From: Candidatus Cloacimonadota bacterium
Lineage (GTDB): Bacteria > Cloacimonadota > Cloacimonadia > Cloacimonadales > TCS61
DNA length: 16,583 bases
Assembly: GCA_030628755.1 (NCBI GenBank)
Contig: DAOVQH010000015.1
Location: forward strand, 1-16,583
Direction of reading: 5' to 3'
Positions 1 to 7,300 of this stretch are shown piece after piece. Both the position numbers and the translations under genes were made by a program. Every line of letters starts with the position of its first letter. Positions within the stretch are counted from its first letter, which is position 1. The notes under the pieces were generated by a model, which saw nothing but the letters and a program-made list of their open reading frames with translations, was not told where the DNA came from and did not search any database.

Positions 1-813
1 AACAAGGTCAATATCATAGTTCATTTCAAATTCGGGGATATGTTTGCGTATTTCGGCAGCGATCATTTCCGGTTCAAAGCTCATAGCAGCAACATTGAAA
101 GCATTTCTGTGTTTCAATTTGGAAGGATCAGCTTCCATAATCTCTATTCCGGCACGAATACAATCCGGCATATACATCATATCCAGGTAAGTTCCGGGTT
201 TTAAGTTACAGGTATATTTTTTATTTTTAATTGCTTCATAATAAATCTCAACTGCGTAATCCGTAGTTCCTCCACCGGGTAAAGTAACATTGGAAATAAT
301 ACCAGGATAACGAACACCACGAGTGTCTATTCCATATTTTTGAAAGTAATAGTCACAGAGAAGTTCGCCAGCAACTTTAGTTACACCATAAATTGAATTC
401 GGTCTCATAATTGTATCTTGAGGAGTATTATCATGTGGTGTTGAAAGACCGAATGCACCGATAGAACTGGGAGTGAAAACTGCAAACTTCAATTCACGGG
501 CTATTTCCAGAATATTTATCAAGCCACCAACATTAATTTTCCAGGCAATTTGTGGTTGTGCTTCTCCAACAGCGGAAAGTAATGCTACAAGATTAAAAAC
601 AGTATCGATCTCATATTTTACGATCACCTGAACTAACTTGTGAGATTCTAAACAATCAATAATTTCATAAGGACCAGCTTTTCTAAATTCTTCATTAATA
701 TCTGTTCTGATATCTGAAGCTACAACATTTGAATTACCATAAATTTTTCGGAGAGCTGGAACAAGTTCAGAACCTATTTGACCGGCAGCACCCATTACTA
801 AAATCTTCTTCAA
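1..813 (-). CDS. tdh: L-threonine 3-dehydrogenase, SDR/epimerase type (C-terminus cut off by window edge)
   Basis: NAD-dependent oxidation of L-threonine to 2-amino-3-oxobutyrate, the first step of threonine breakdown to glycine and acetyl-CoA; cytoplasmic. The 271 visible codons start MKKILVMGAAGQIGSELVP, a Rossmann GxxGxxG dinucleotide site at residues 8-14. A PSSIGAFG strand carries the catalytic Ser, and IYGVTK carries the Tyr and Lys of YxxxK. The following stretch (GELLCDYY, IDTRGVRYPG, then GGGTTDYA) is what I know from SDR-type threonine dehydrogenases rather than sugar epimerases. Full-length members have about 310-320 residues, so roughly 40 are missing. The start is TTG at 813-811, preceded by GAGG five bases upstream, and no ATG lies nearby. 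The upstream 246 bp hold a TTGACA on this strand (871-876) but no convincing -10. Family call firm; a related epimerase is the only alternative. Confidence 0.85.
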   Translation of the reverse strand, partial: MKKILVMGAAGQIGSELVPALRKIYGNSNVVASDIRTDINEEFRKAGPYEIIDCLESHKLVQVIVKYEIDTVFNLVALLSAVGEAQPQIAWKINVGGLINILEIARELKFAVFTPSSIGAFGLSTPHDNTPQDTIMRPNSIYGVTKVAGELLCDYYFQKYGIDTRGVRYPGIISNVTLPGGGTTDYAVEIYYEAIKNKKYTCNLKPGTYLDMMYMPDCIRAGIEIMEADPSKLKHRNAFNVAAMSFEPEMIAAEIRKHIPEFEMNYDIDLV

Positions 814-1003
814 TCTATACCTCGATAATTATTTATAGTTTTGAAAGAAAAGAATAAAGGAGTTGTATTTTGTCAATTAGAAATTAGAAGTTGGAAAGTA
901 TAAATTTATTTATATTCTGTTTAAAGTGTAATTTTATGCCTTATTCTTATTTAATCATCTACTTTAAGAAAACATTTGACAATGAAAAAACAGATTAACA
1001 GCT

Positions 1004-1032
1004 TTGACAGGGAATTTATGCGATTATTAAAT
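1004..1032 (+). promoter_or_regulatory. Promoter for the THX gene
   Basis: TTGACA at 1004-1009, a 17-bp spacer, then TTAAAT at 1027-1032 (4 of 6 matches to TATAAT). Transcription would begin near 1039, leaving a leader of about 20 bases that contains the GGGAG ribosome site (1048-1052). A second TTGACA lies 28 bp upstream at 976-981 but has no -10 at the right distance. Confidence 0.5.
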
Positions 1033-1059
1033 TATAAAAAAATAATTGGGAGATAATTT

Positions 1060-1152
1060 ATGGGTAAAGGAGATAGAAAATCCAAGAAAGGTAAGATTTG
1101 GCGTGGAACACACGGTAAAAGAAGACCGAAAAGTGGAAAGAAGAAAAAATAA
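1060..1152 (+). CDS. Small ribosomal subunit protein bTHX (Thx)
   Basis: A 30-residue, strongly basic peptide: MGKGDRKSKKGKIWRGTHGK followed by RRPKSG and a run of lysines. The MGKGD(K/R)K...GKIWRGT.GK.RP pattern is the family signature of ribosomal peptide THX, first known from the Thermus 30S head, where it fills a pocket in 16S rRNA and stabilises the subunit. More than half the residues are Lys, Arg or Gly, as expected. GGGAG lies seven bases before the ATG, and a good promoter precedes it. The gene appears monocistronic, convergent with the lipoprotein gene 63 bp downstream. Only weak 4-bp stems precede the T-rich stretch between them, so I call no terminator there. The gene is short enough to be missed by most automatic callers. 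Confidence 0.9.
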   Translation: MGKGDRKSKKGKIWRGTHGKRRPKSGKKKK

Positions 1153-1215
1153 TCTTAGTTATTCAACAGTGTTTTTACTGGCATTGTGAGAATGGTTATT
1201 TTTATTATTTTGTTT

Positions 1216-2403
1216 TTATTTCAAGCCAATTGTATTTTCAAACTTCCTTATCACTCCCCATTCCGCAACAACAAAGCCTTCACGTTTGAACTTTGGAATT
1301 TCAGGTCCCTGCAAAACAAGATTATTATCCTGTAATCCCTTTATAGTATAGATCAGTCGTAGGATATTATCTGGTTCCTTAGAAAATTGAAATTGTATGA
1401 TCCGATCCAACTGCTCATTATATTGCGGATAAATCGCATAATAGGGGTAGTCTTTAAGAATTGGAATCCAATAGTCTGTGAAATCAATAATTTCTTGCCC
1501 GGTAAAACCTGTCTCAGCCAAATTTTTTGTGAAAAATGATTCCAGATCTTCCCTCTTAACAAGCCATCCTTGTTTATATTGGTAGAAATCGGGATGAATG
1601 CTTTCATAGAAAAGATAGGAATATTCATCATTTATCTTTCCTGAAGGATCAACGAACAAATCATTCCAACCTGAACCATAATCCGGAATGGAAGTAGTTA
1701 CTTTTCCCCCATTAGGAAACGAAATTGAAATATTTATTTTAATGTTATCTGTCGGATACAGATAAATATTTGGTTTAAGATCCATTTCAAATATACTGAT
1801 AAAATAATCATCGTAAAAACTCGTTACATTAAAATCCGAAAAGAACCACTCTTCGCAATACTCTTCCTCAATAATCTGATAATTCCCGAATCCCAGAGAA
1901 TCACTCGAGAAATGACCGAATCTATTGGTTGTGATATTGCAGACTATATTAGAATCCTGCAATACATAAAATAGTTGATTAGGTAAAGGATAGTGATTTG
2001 TTGTGAACAGCGTTCCGCAAATCATACTGGAAGCAATTGGAGAAAAGCCATTGACGGCATCTATGATGATCGTATCCTGATAACTGCAGTGATAATATCT
2101 GGTAAAATAGTCTTCCTTTTCAGCCAAAATTATATAGTCGCGATCAATTTCATCTTCATCTTCCGTGGGTATCACTGGATAAAAAATATTCACATATTTA
2201 CCAAGGGTACACTGTGAACCATCCAAAAGATCAAGTGTAACAAAAGTACTATCATCAATTTCATCCAATACTTCATTATGGATCAAATTGCTACCATCAT
2301 ACACATGCACCCAGGACCAAAGCCTATCTTCCGGATCAGTACTGCGGTTATCACATCCCAACATTACTACTATAATAACAAAGGTAACGATCCATTTTTT
2401 CAT
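1216..2403 (-). CDS. Predicted lipoprotein with a KPxIYLYP-type C-terminal domain, function unknown
   Basis: 395 residues from the ATG at 2403, chosen because GGGAGGAG sits about seven bases upstream and the protein then opens as a lipoprotein: MKKW, a hydrophobic stretch (IVTFVIIVVMLG) and Cys17, followed by polar DNRSTDPED. The lipobox (MLGC) is imperfect but usable. An upstream in-frame extension to 2493 has no ribosome site and overlaps the probable promoter. Residues about 30-200 are acidic and aromatic with several Cys, and I do not recognise them. From about residue 210 there is a domain starting KPNIYLYPTDN, then PDYGSGWNDLFVDPSG, YSYLFYES, GWLVKREDLESFF, DYWIPILKDYPYY and EGFVVAEWG. 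From memory this is a widespread bacterial extracellular domain seen in proteins annotated only as hypothetical. Probably anchored in a membrane facing the outside. Monocistronic. Confidence 0.75.
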   Translation of the reverse strand: MKKWIVTFVIIVVMLGCDNRSTDPEDRLWSWVHVYDGSNLIHNEVLDEIDDSTFVTLDLLDGSQCTLGKYVNIFYPVIPTEDEDEIDRDYIILAEKEDYFTRYYHCSYQDTIIIDAVNGFSPIASSMICGTLFTTNHYPLPNQLFYVLQDSNIVCNITTNRFGHFSSDSLGFGNYQIIEEEYCEEWFFSDFNVTSFYDDYFISIFEMDLKPNIYLYPTDNIKINISISFPNGGKVTTSIPDYGSGWNDLFVDPSGKINDEYSYLFYESIHPDFYQYKQGWLVKREDLESFFTKNLAETGFTGQEIIDFTDYWIPILKDYPYYAIYPQYNEQLDRIIQFQFSKEPDNILRLIYTIKGLQDNNLVLQGPEIPKFKREGFVVAEWGVIRKFENTIGLK

Positions 2404-2465
2404 AGCAGTCTCCTCCCTTTTCAAAGAATTGGCAAATATGAAAACTAAAAACAATTTATATGTTT

Positions 2466-2493
2466 TTTCTATGAATGTAAGATATTTAGTCAA
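2466..2493 (-). promoter_or_regulatory. Possible promoter for the lipoprotein gene
   Basis: On the minus strand TTGACT (2493-2488), a 16-bp spacer and TAGAAA (2471-2466, 4 of 6 matches). This would give a leader of about 55 bases. The same bases are the start of the apparent N-terminal extension of the lipoprotein ORF, another reason to reject that extension. Confidence 0.35.
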
Positions 2494-2532
2494 GAATAAA
2501 TCTTTTCGTAATAGTTTTCTTCTTATCCAAAT

Positions 2533-2564
2533 AAAAAAGGCGACCAGATATGATCGCCTTTTTT
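2533..2564 (-). terminator. Hairpin terminator, possibly bidirectional
   Basis: An 11-bp perfect stem, AAAAAAGGCGA / TCGCCTTTTTT, around a 10-nt loop. The A run becomes a U tract on the minus strand and the T run a U tract on the plus strand. It lies 12 bp past the stop of the HAAS-sensor gene, so its main job is to end the padR operon. Confidence 0.85.
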
Positions 2565-2576
2565 CATTAATTAATT

Positions 2577-3464
2577 TTACTTTTTCACAAGCATTAATTT
2601 AGCAAACATTCCATGTAATTTACCGATCAATTTAGCCAGATGTAAAGTTGAAAGCAGAAGAAGTGCACCCGCAACTGGTAATAATAGAAAAAGCCATTTG
2701 TGAGTATAAGCATCTGTTCCATTGATCTCCATTGGCAAATGAAATACCAGTTCCATGATCGGTGCTGCAATTAATGATAATGACACTATAAATAGAGTTA
2801 TTATCAGAGTGAAATAGAAAATTCCCAAAGGCATTTGCAGTAGCATATAAACAAGCGCTTTCCACGTGATACCTGAAGAAACAAGAGCTTTGAATTTACC
2901 CCACCATCCCTTGTCTTTACTCATAAACATCGGTTTTCGCGGCATACGCATTCCCAGCAGAGCTTCTACAATTCGACCTTCCAACAGGGCAACACCTCTC
3001 ACGGAAAGTAGGAAGAATCCGGCAAGCGGGAGACCGATGATAAAGATCAACAAAGGCAGTGAAATTGATAATCCGCAAACAGCCCACGTACCATAAATTA
3101 TCCCTGTTAGAATGGAAATAAGCATATAAAGAGATGCTCCCCACGCTCCGGGATCAGCAATTATCAGGAGGAATTTTTTCCACCATGGACGCCTGTCAAC
3201 CTTATCAGAAGGAGCAAGTATAGGTTTTAAATATTCATCCAGTTTTTTGTAATCTGCTGCTATTTCAGATGGATATCCATAACTCTCGATGGCTTGTGAA
3301 AGCGCTTCTTCTTCTGTAACTTCCTGCTTAGTATTCATGATGTTTTCCAAAGCTGTTCGGATATGTTCCTCAGCATCGGAAAGAGCATCCTGGATCAGAG
3401 CTCTATCGTTTCCTTTCAGTTCTCGTTTTAAAACAGATAAGAATTCATCTATGCTTTTATACAT
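2577..3464 (-). CDS. HAAS-domain multi-pass membrane protein, partner of PadR
   Basis: 295 residues. Residues 1-75 form a helical, charged domain (YKSIDEFLSVLKREL, SDAEEHI, EEEALSQAIESYGYPSEIA). Its E-hIhxAL / A-x-x-x-x-G-x-P-x-x-hA pattern is the HAAS/DUF1700 signature. The rest is two similar membrane halves, each opening with a WW(K/G)KF-type motif (WWKKFLLIIADPG near 95 and WWGKFKALVSSG near 188). Each has a pair of long hydrophobic segments of the putative-sensor type (GLPLAGFFLLSVRGVALLEG in the first), with a final hydrophobic helix near 255-280. HAAS proteins are typically encoded with PadR regulators and are thought to pass an envelope signal or act as the regulated transporter or sensor. 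No ATPase or kinase residues are seen. It starts inside the 3' end of padR (8-nt overlap), with GGAGG just upstream, so translation is coupled. Family call good; precise role unknown. Confidence 0.8.
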   Translation of the reverse strand: MYKSIDEFLSVLKRELKGNDRALIQDALSDAEEHIRTALENIMNTKQEVTEEEALSQAIESYGYPSEIAADYKKLDEYLKPILAPSDKVDRRPWWKKFLLIIADPGAWGASLYMLISILTGIIYGTWAVCGLSISLPLLIFIIGLPLAGFFLLSVRGVALLEGRIVEALLGMRMPRKPMFMSKDKGWWGKFKALVSSGITWKALVYMLLQMPLGIFYFTLIITLFIVSLSLIAAPIMELVFHLPMEINGTDAYTHKWLFLLLPVAGALLLLSTLHLAKLIGKLHGMFAKLMLVKK

Positions 3465-3822
3465 TTTCTCCTCCTATAATGTTGTCGATAAAGGTTTTGG
3501 TTTCATTCCAGATCTTTATCCATTCTGATAAAGTTTGCCTACCAGAATCATTGATTTTGTAATAACGTCTTGGCGGACCTGTAATTGAAGGATCTACATG
3601 GCTATCCAATAGACTCGCAGCAGCCAGGGAACGCAGTACAGGATAAAGTGCACCTTGCTTCATCATCGGAATATTCTCTCCTTTTCCCTCGATATTCTTT
3701 GCGATCTGATATCCATACATTGGTTCTTTTGCCTGGGTCAGCACACTCAATAGAACTAAAGAAACAATTCCTGAGTTCAATTCTTTCCTGAATTTTTTGT
3801 TAGGATCAATTGTTACAGTCAA
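3457..3822 (-). CDS. PadR family transcriptional repressor
   Basis: 121 residues, the usual small PadR size. The winged-helix hallmarks appear in order: SGIVSLVLLSVL (helix 1), PMYGYQIAKNIE, QGALYPVLRSLA (recognition region), then the wing GPPRRYYKINDSGRQTL and a C-terminal dimerisation helix (WIKIWNETKTFIDNII). PadR proteins bind palindromes in their own promoters and release them on ligand binding. A 19-bp palindrome lies about 80 bp upstream, next to the -35 box. The start is TTG (3822), with AAGGAGGT eight bases upstream; no ATG serves better. It overlaps the HAAS gene by 8 nt, the common PadR/HAAS arrangement, so the membrane protein is probably controlled by this repressor. The ligand cannot be predicted from the sequence. 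Confidence 0.88.
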   Translation of the reverse strand: MTVTIDPNKKFRKELNSGIVSLVLLSVLTQAKEPMYGYQIAKNIEGKGENIPMMKQGALYPVLRSLAAASLLDSHVDPSITGPPRRYYKINDSGRQTLSEWIKIWNETKTFIDNIIGGENV

Positions 3823-3898
3823 ATCTCGTTACCTCCTTATTTTTATTTGTTAACAACTTTTCATTACTGTTTGCTTCCCTATGCTAACAAGTTCCAAC

Positions 3899-3923
3899 TA
3901 TTATTAAGTTAATAATATGTCAA
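3899..3923 (-). promoter_or_regulatory. padR promoter -35 box with abutting palindromic operator
   Basis: TATTATTAAGTTAATAATA (3899-3917) is a perfect 19-bp inverted repeat centred on G. It is immediately followed, in plus coordinates, by TGTCAA, which is TTGACA on the minus strand (3918-3923), so the palindrome fills the promoter spacer of the padR transcript. A second 10-bp palindrome, TTGTTAACAA, lies at 3847-3856. No clean -10 at 17 bp is visible; TAATAG-like sequence lies at a shorter distance. Autoregulation by PadR is inferred. Confidence 0.5.
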
Positions 3924-4032
3924 GAAAAAAATTATTTTCTCTTACTATATGGAATGGAGGGGTATGATTGATTTTCGGGGTGTTGTATTAATAGGGGTTT
4001 TATGGTTTTATGTTTCTAATTTCTAATTTCTT

Positions 4033-4101
4033 CTATTCCCACTCAATTGTTCCGGGTGGTTTGGTGATATCGTTGAAGATCCTGTTAACTCCTTTAACTC
4101 T
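4033..4101 (-). pseudogene. Remnant of a guaA 3' end (22 codons plus stop)
   Basis: Minus-strand translation gives RVKGVNRIFNDITKPPGTIE then WE and a TAG stop, closely matching the C-terminus of bacterial GMP synthetase. An in-frame TAA lies immediately upstream (4104-4102), so nothing more of the gene remains. Its VKGVNR stretch resembles ordinary short-form GuaA (NEVxGVNRVxYD) rather than the long-form gene in this window, so it likely came from another lineage. One codon of the conserved DIT(S/T)KPPG motif is missing, so it is not a functional end. It marks the left limit of the first accessory segment. Confidence 0.75.
4037..4062 (-). repeat. 26-bp guaA-end direct repeat, copy 1 (att-like)
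   Basis: Begins TCCCACTCAAT on the plus strand and ends GGTGGTTT. It differs from copy 2 (10321-10346) at one base and from copy 3 (12833-12858) at two. All three encode PPGTIEW-type GuaA ends in the same orientation. The role as an integration site is inferred. Confidence 0.65.
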
Positions 4102-4137
4102 TTAAGTATCGATTTTTTTATAAGAAAAGAGCAAAAA

Positions 4138-4179
4138 AATAGTTACTCAATTATTAAATTATTCCTTTGAATAACTATT
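4138..4179. repeat. Inverted repeat upstream of the GHKL-PRTase operon
   Basis: Arms AATAGTTACTCAA (4138-4150) and TTGAATAACTATT (4167-4179) pair over 13 bp with one mismatch, around a 16-nt AT-only or nearly AT-only spacer. It lies 26 bp before the probable -35 box of the operon, so it may be an operator. On the minus strand the stem is followed by a run of seven T, so a weak terminator is the alternative. Confidence 0.45.
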
Positions 4180-4204
4180 AGAAATTTGTTTGGTAATTTT
4201 TTAT

Positions 4205-4234
4205 TTGACATATAATTAATCTTTCCTTTTTAAA
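4205..4234 (+). promoter_or_regulatory. Possible promoter of the GHKL-PRTase / REC-kinase operon
   Basis: TTGACA at 4205-4210, an 18-bp spacer and TTTAAA at 4229-4234 (4 of 6). The predicted leader is about 110 bases. The surrounding DNA is so AT-rich that other -10-like sequences are available. Confidence 0.4.
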
Positions 4235-4349
4235 GTGCATGTTAGTAATTTAATCTGTTTATATTGTGTAATTTATTTTAAGCATTGCATATCTTTTGAG
4301 AATGAGGTTAGGTTTATATTAGAAATTTATTTAATAAATGAGGAAATTA

Positions 4350-7300
4350 ATGACAGAAAAACGAAAAAGAAATTTGATTGAAAGAAACAAGAAAATAAAG
4401 GTTTTTGAGAAAAAATATAAAAAAACAAATATTTTATTTATGGATTTACAAAATCACTCTCCAGAATATCTGTATTTGAAGACATTATATTCTTATATAT
4501 TATTACAAAACAAGAAAGATGATTTTGAATATCAAGTTCTAAAAATATTTAACAATAATTCAAATCAAGACCAAACAGCACTAATACCTTGTGAAACTTT
4601 CGAACAATTAGTTGATGAGAAAAGATATGAACAAATCAGGAGAAGTATTGAAGAAAAAATCAATGACTCAGATTTACCTGAACGAAACAAAACAAGTAAA
4701 ATAATTAATGAATGTTTGTTTCTTTTATTAAACGAATTAACTGAAAATGCTATTATTCATGGTAAATCAAAATTTTCTTTTTATTGTTGCTATTTGATTA
4801 AAGAAGACAATTTAGAGTTTGATCAAACACCATATATTGAATTAATTATAGCTGACACAGGGAAAGGAATCTCTAAAACACTAGAAAAAAAATTACCGAT
4901 TAATTACAAGATTGATTTTTCTCCTAGAAATAGAAATATAATTAGAAAATATGATAAAGTTTCAATATACTCATTAGATTTTTATTCCACTAGTGACAAA
5001 ATCAGCAGAGCCAAAAGGATTAGAGAAATATGTGAATCTGCAAATATAATTGAACCAGAAAAAATTGCAACCGGATTATTTTGTTCATTGAATACTGTAA
5101 AAAATTTTAAAGGTAAATTACTTTTAAGAACGGGAACTTCTTTAATCTCACTTGACTTTTTTTCTAATCCTGGTTCATATATTTTTTTTCATAGTAAAGA
5201 TTTTACTGATAAACAAATGGATTTTAGATTAAAATCATTGCAAGGAACAGTAATTAGTATTAAAATACCGATATTAGAAACTAATCCATATGAGATAGAT
5301 ACTATATATAGAAAGGGTGAATCATTTCTTGGTTATGATAACATTAAATGTTTAAATCCCATAATAGCAGAACCTAATATTTCTAAATCTAAAATTTTAG
5401 ATAATAATTTTGAAAGCATTAGTAATATTGTAAAAGAAAATAATATTAACAAAACTACAATAATTGTACCAATATTTACTGATCAATTTACTAATAAAGA
5501 AATTGCGATCTTTATGGCATTTGCACAGATGCATAGCAATCAAAATATATTAATTATTATTCATTTACATAATTTTGAAGAGATTAAAGCAAGCGAATTT
5601 TATGAAAAATCTAATAAGATGTTATCTATAATAGTTGGCAATATAACTAATAATATCTTTTATAACGTTGGTATAGGTATCAAAGAAACATTTCCTCTAA
5701 TAATAATAGAAAATAATTTTTCTCAAAAATTTAGTTTTGAAGAAGATTATATTATATCATTAAAAAAAGTATTAAATAATAAAATTAATAGTTTTCTAAC
5801 AAATAGAATTAACAATAAACCATTTCTAATAACTGATAAATTTCTTTTGCAAAACAAATATTATTTGGATGAGTTTTATTTTTTCAATAAGCTTGAACCA
5901 TTTGAAGAAATAACAAAGCTTATTGCGTATTATTTTTATAGTAAAATAATGAATAAACAAATTAATTTAGTAATAAACACTGAGCGAACCACAAGGAATA
6001 TTGCTGAAGAGCTTTTAACTATAATGAATAAAAATAATAATTTAAATTCTAAATTAATTAATTCATATAATAGAAATGAACTATCACAATTAATCATCTC
6101 ACAAAGTGAATCGTTCCAATGTGTTTTAATTACAGATGTAATTTGTACTGGGGATTCTTTAAAATCAATAATTGAGCAAATGAATTTGAGTCCAATCAAA
6201 TACATTTGTACAATAGTTGATGCAAGAAAAAAAGAGTTTCAAAATACTACTTTTTCTTATAAATCCCGAAAAATTTTCGAACAGAAAATAAATATTATCC
6301 AAGTAATGGGCAATACCATTAACGTTTATAAAGATTACCCAGATTGGTGGGATAAAAATGAACGTATTTTATTAATAAATGTAAAAAAGGAAATTATTAA
6401 TGCAGATACTATTCTACTAAGAAAAAACTTAATACAATTGGAGAAATATAATCTTACGGGGCATACCATTCATCTTTCGACACATTTTCTTGCTTGTGTT
6501 GATTTTAGAAATTATATAATTAAAGAAAAAAAGAAATTTATTAGTTGGTTTAATGACAGGTTAGACTCAATTAGAATCGAACATAATAAAGAACAAGCTA
6601 TAATAGATAATAGTAATATTAAAGAAGCTAATATGCATTATCAAGAACATTATGCTTTTATCAAAAAGGAAATAAATTCAAATTTTGATTATAGCTATCT
6701 AGCTAATGCCCTCATTAATAAGGGCTTCAATAAAATTGATATAGAGGACTATAAAGAAATTAGTAATTATGTAGACGTAAATTTTTCTGCTAATAAAGAA
6801 TTAGACTCTCTACATAAACCTAAAATAGTTATTTGTTTGTCTTTTATTGATGAAAAAGAAATAGAAGAAATCATAAATTGTTTGGAAAACTTTAATATAA
6901 AAGAAATATTCATTATTTCTGTTTTTTCCAAAACAGCCAATAGAAAAAGATATAGCTCGTTAAAAATCCAGAAATTTGGAAATATGATAGTCAAGCTTAT
7001 CTTCTGGAAGGAATTAGAATTAGATACTTATTATGAATATGATTGTCCTGTTTGTAAGTACAAACAAAAGATTAATGAAACTAAAATGTATTTACAATCT
7101 AGAATAATCTATCTTGATTTGATTGATGATAATTTAAGAAATCAATATATTCAATTATTAGGTTCTAGGCTAAATTACTTTGATAATTTAATAAAAGAAA
7201 AATATGAAGTGTTTTCATTATATACAAATTCACTTGAGAATGATGTGCAAAGCAGAAAACGAATTGTAGATATGTTTCAAGGTAATGAAGACGAATCAAA

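Noticed and set aside
976..981. Upstream TTGACA as a second THX promoter
   Set aside because: The hexamer 17 bp downstream is CAGCTT, which is not a -10 box.
2404..2493. N-terminal extension of the lipoprotein ORF
   Set aside because: It starts at TTG without a ribosome site and overlaps the probable promoter; the ATG at 2403 has a strong GGGAGGAG and begins a lipoprotein signal.
4138..4179. Rho-independent terminator on the minus strand
   Set aside because: A T run follows the stem, but the stem is almost all A/T and there is no minus-strand gene upstream for it to terminate; kept as an inverted repeat only.
4338..4349. ATG at 4338 as the start of the large GHKL-PRTase gene
   Set aside because: No ribosome site precedes it, and its own bases form the GAGGA that serves the ATG at 4350.
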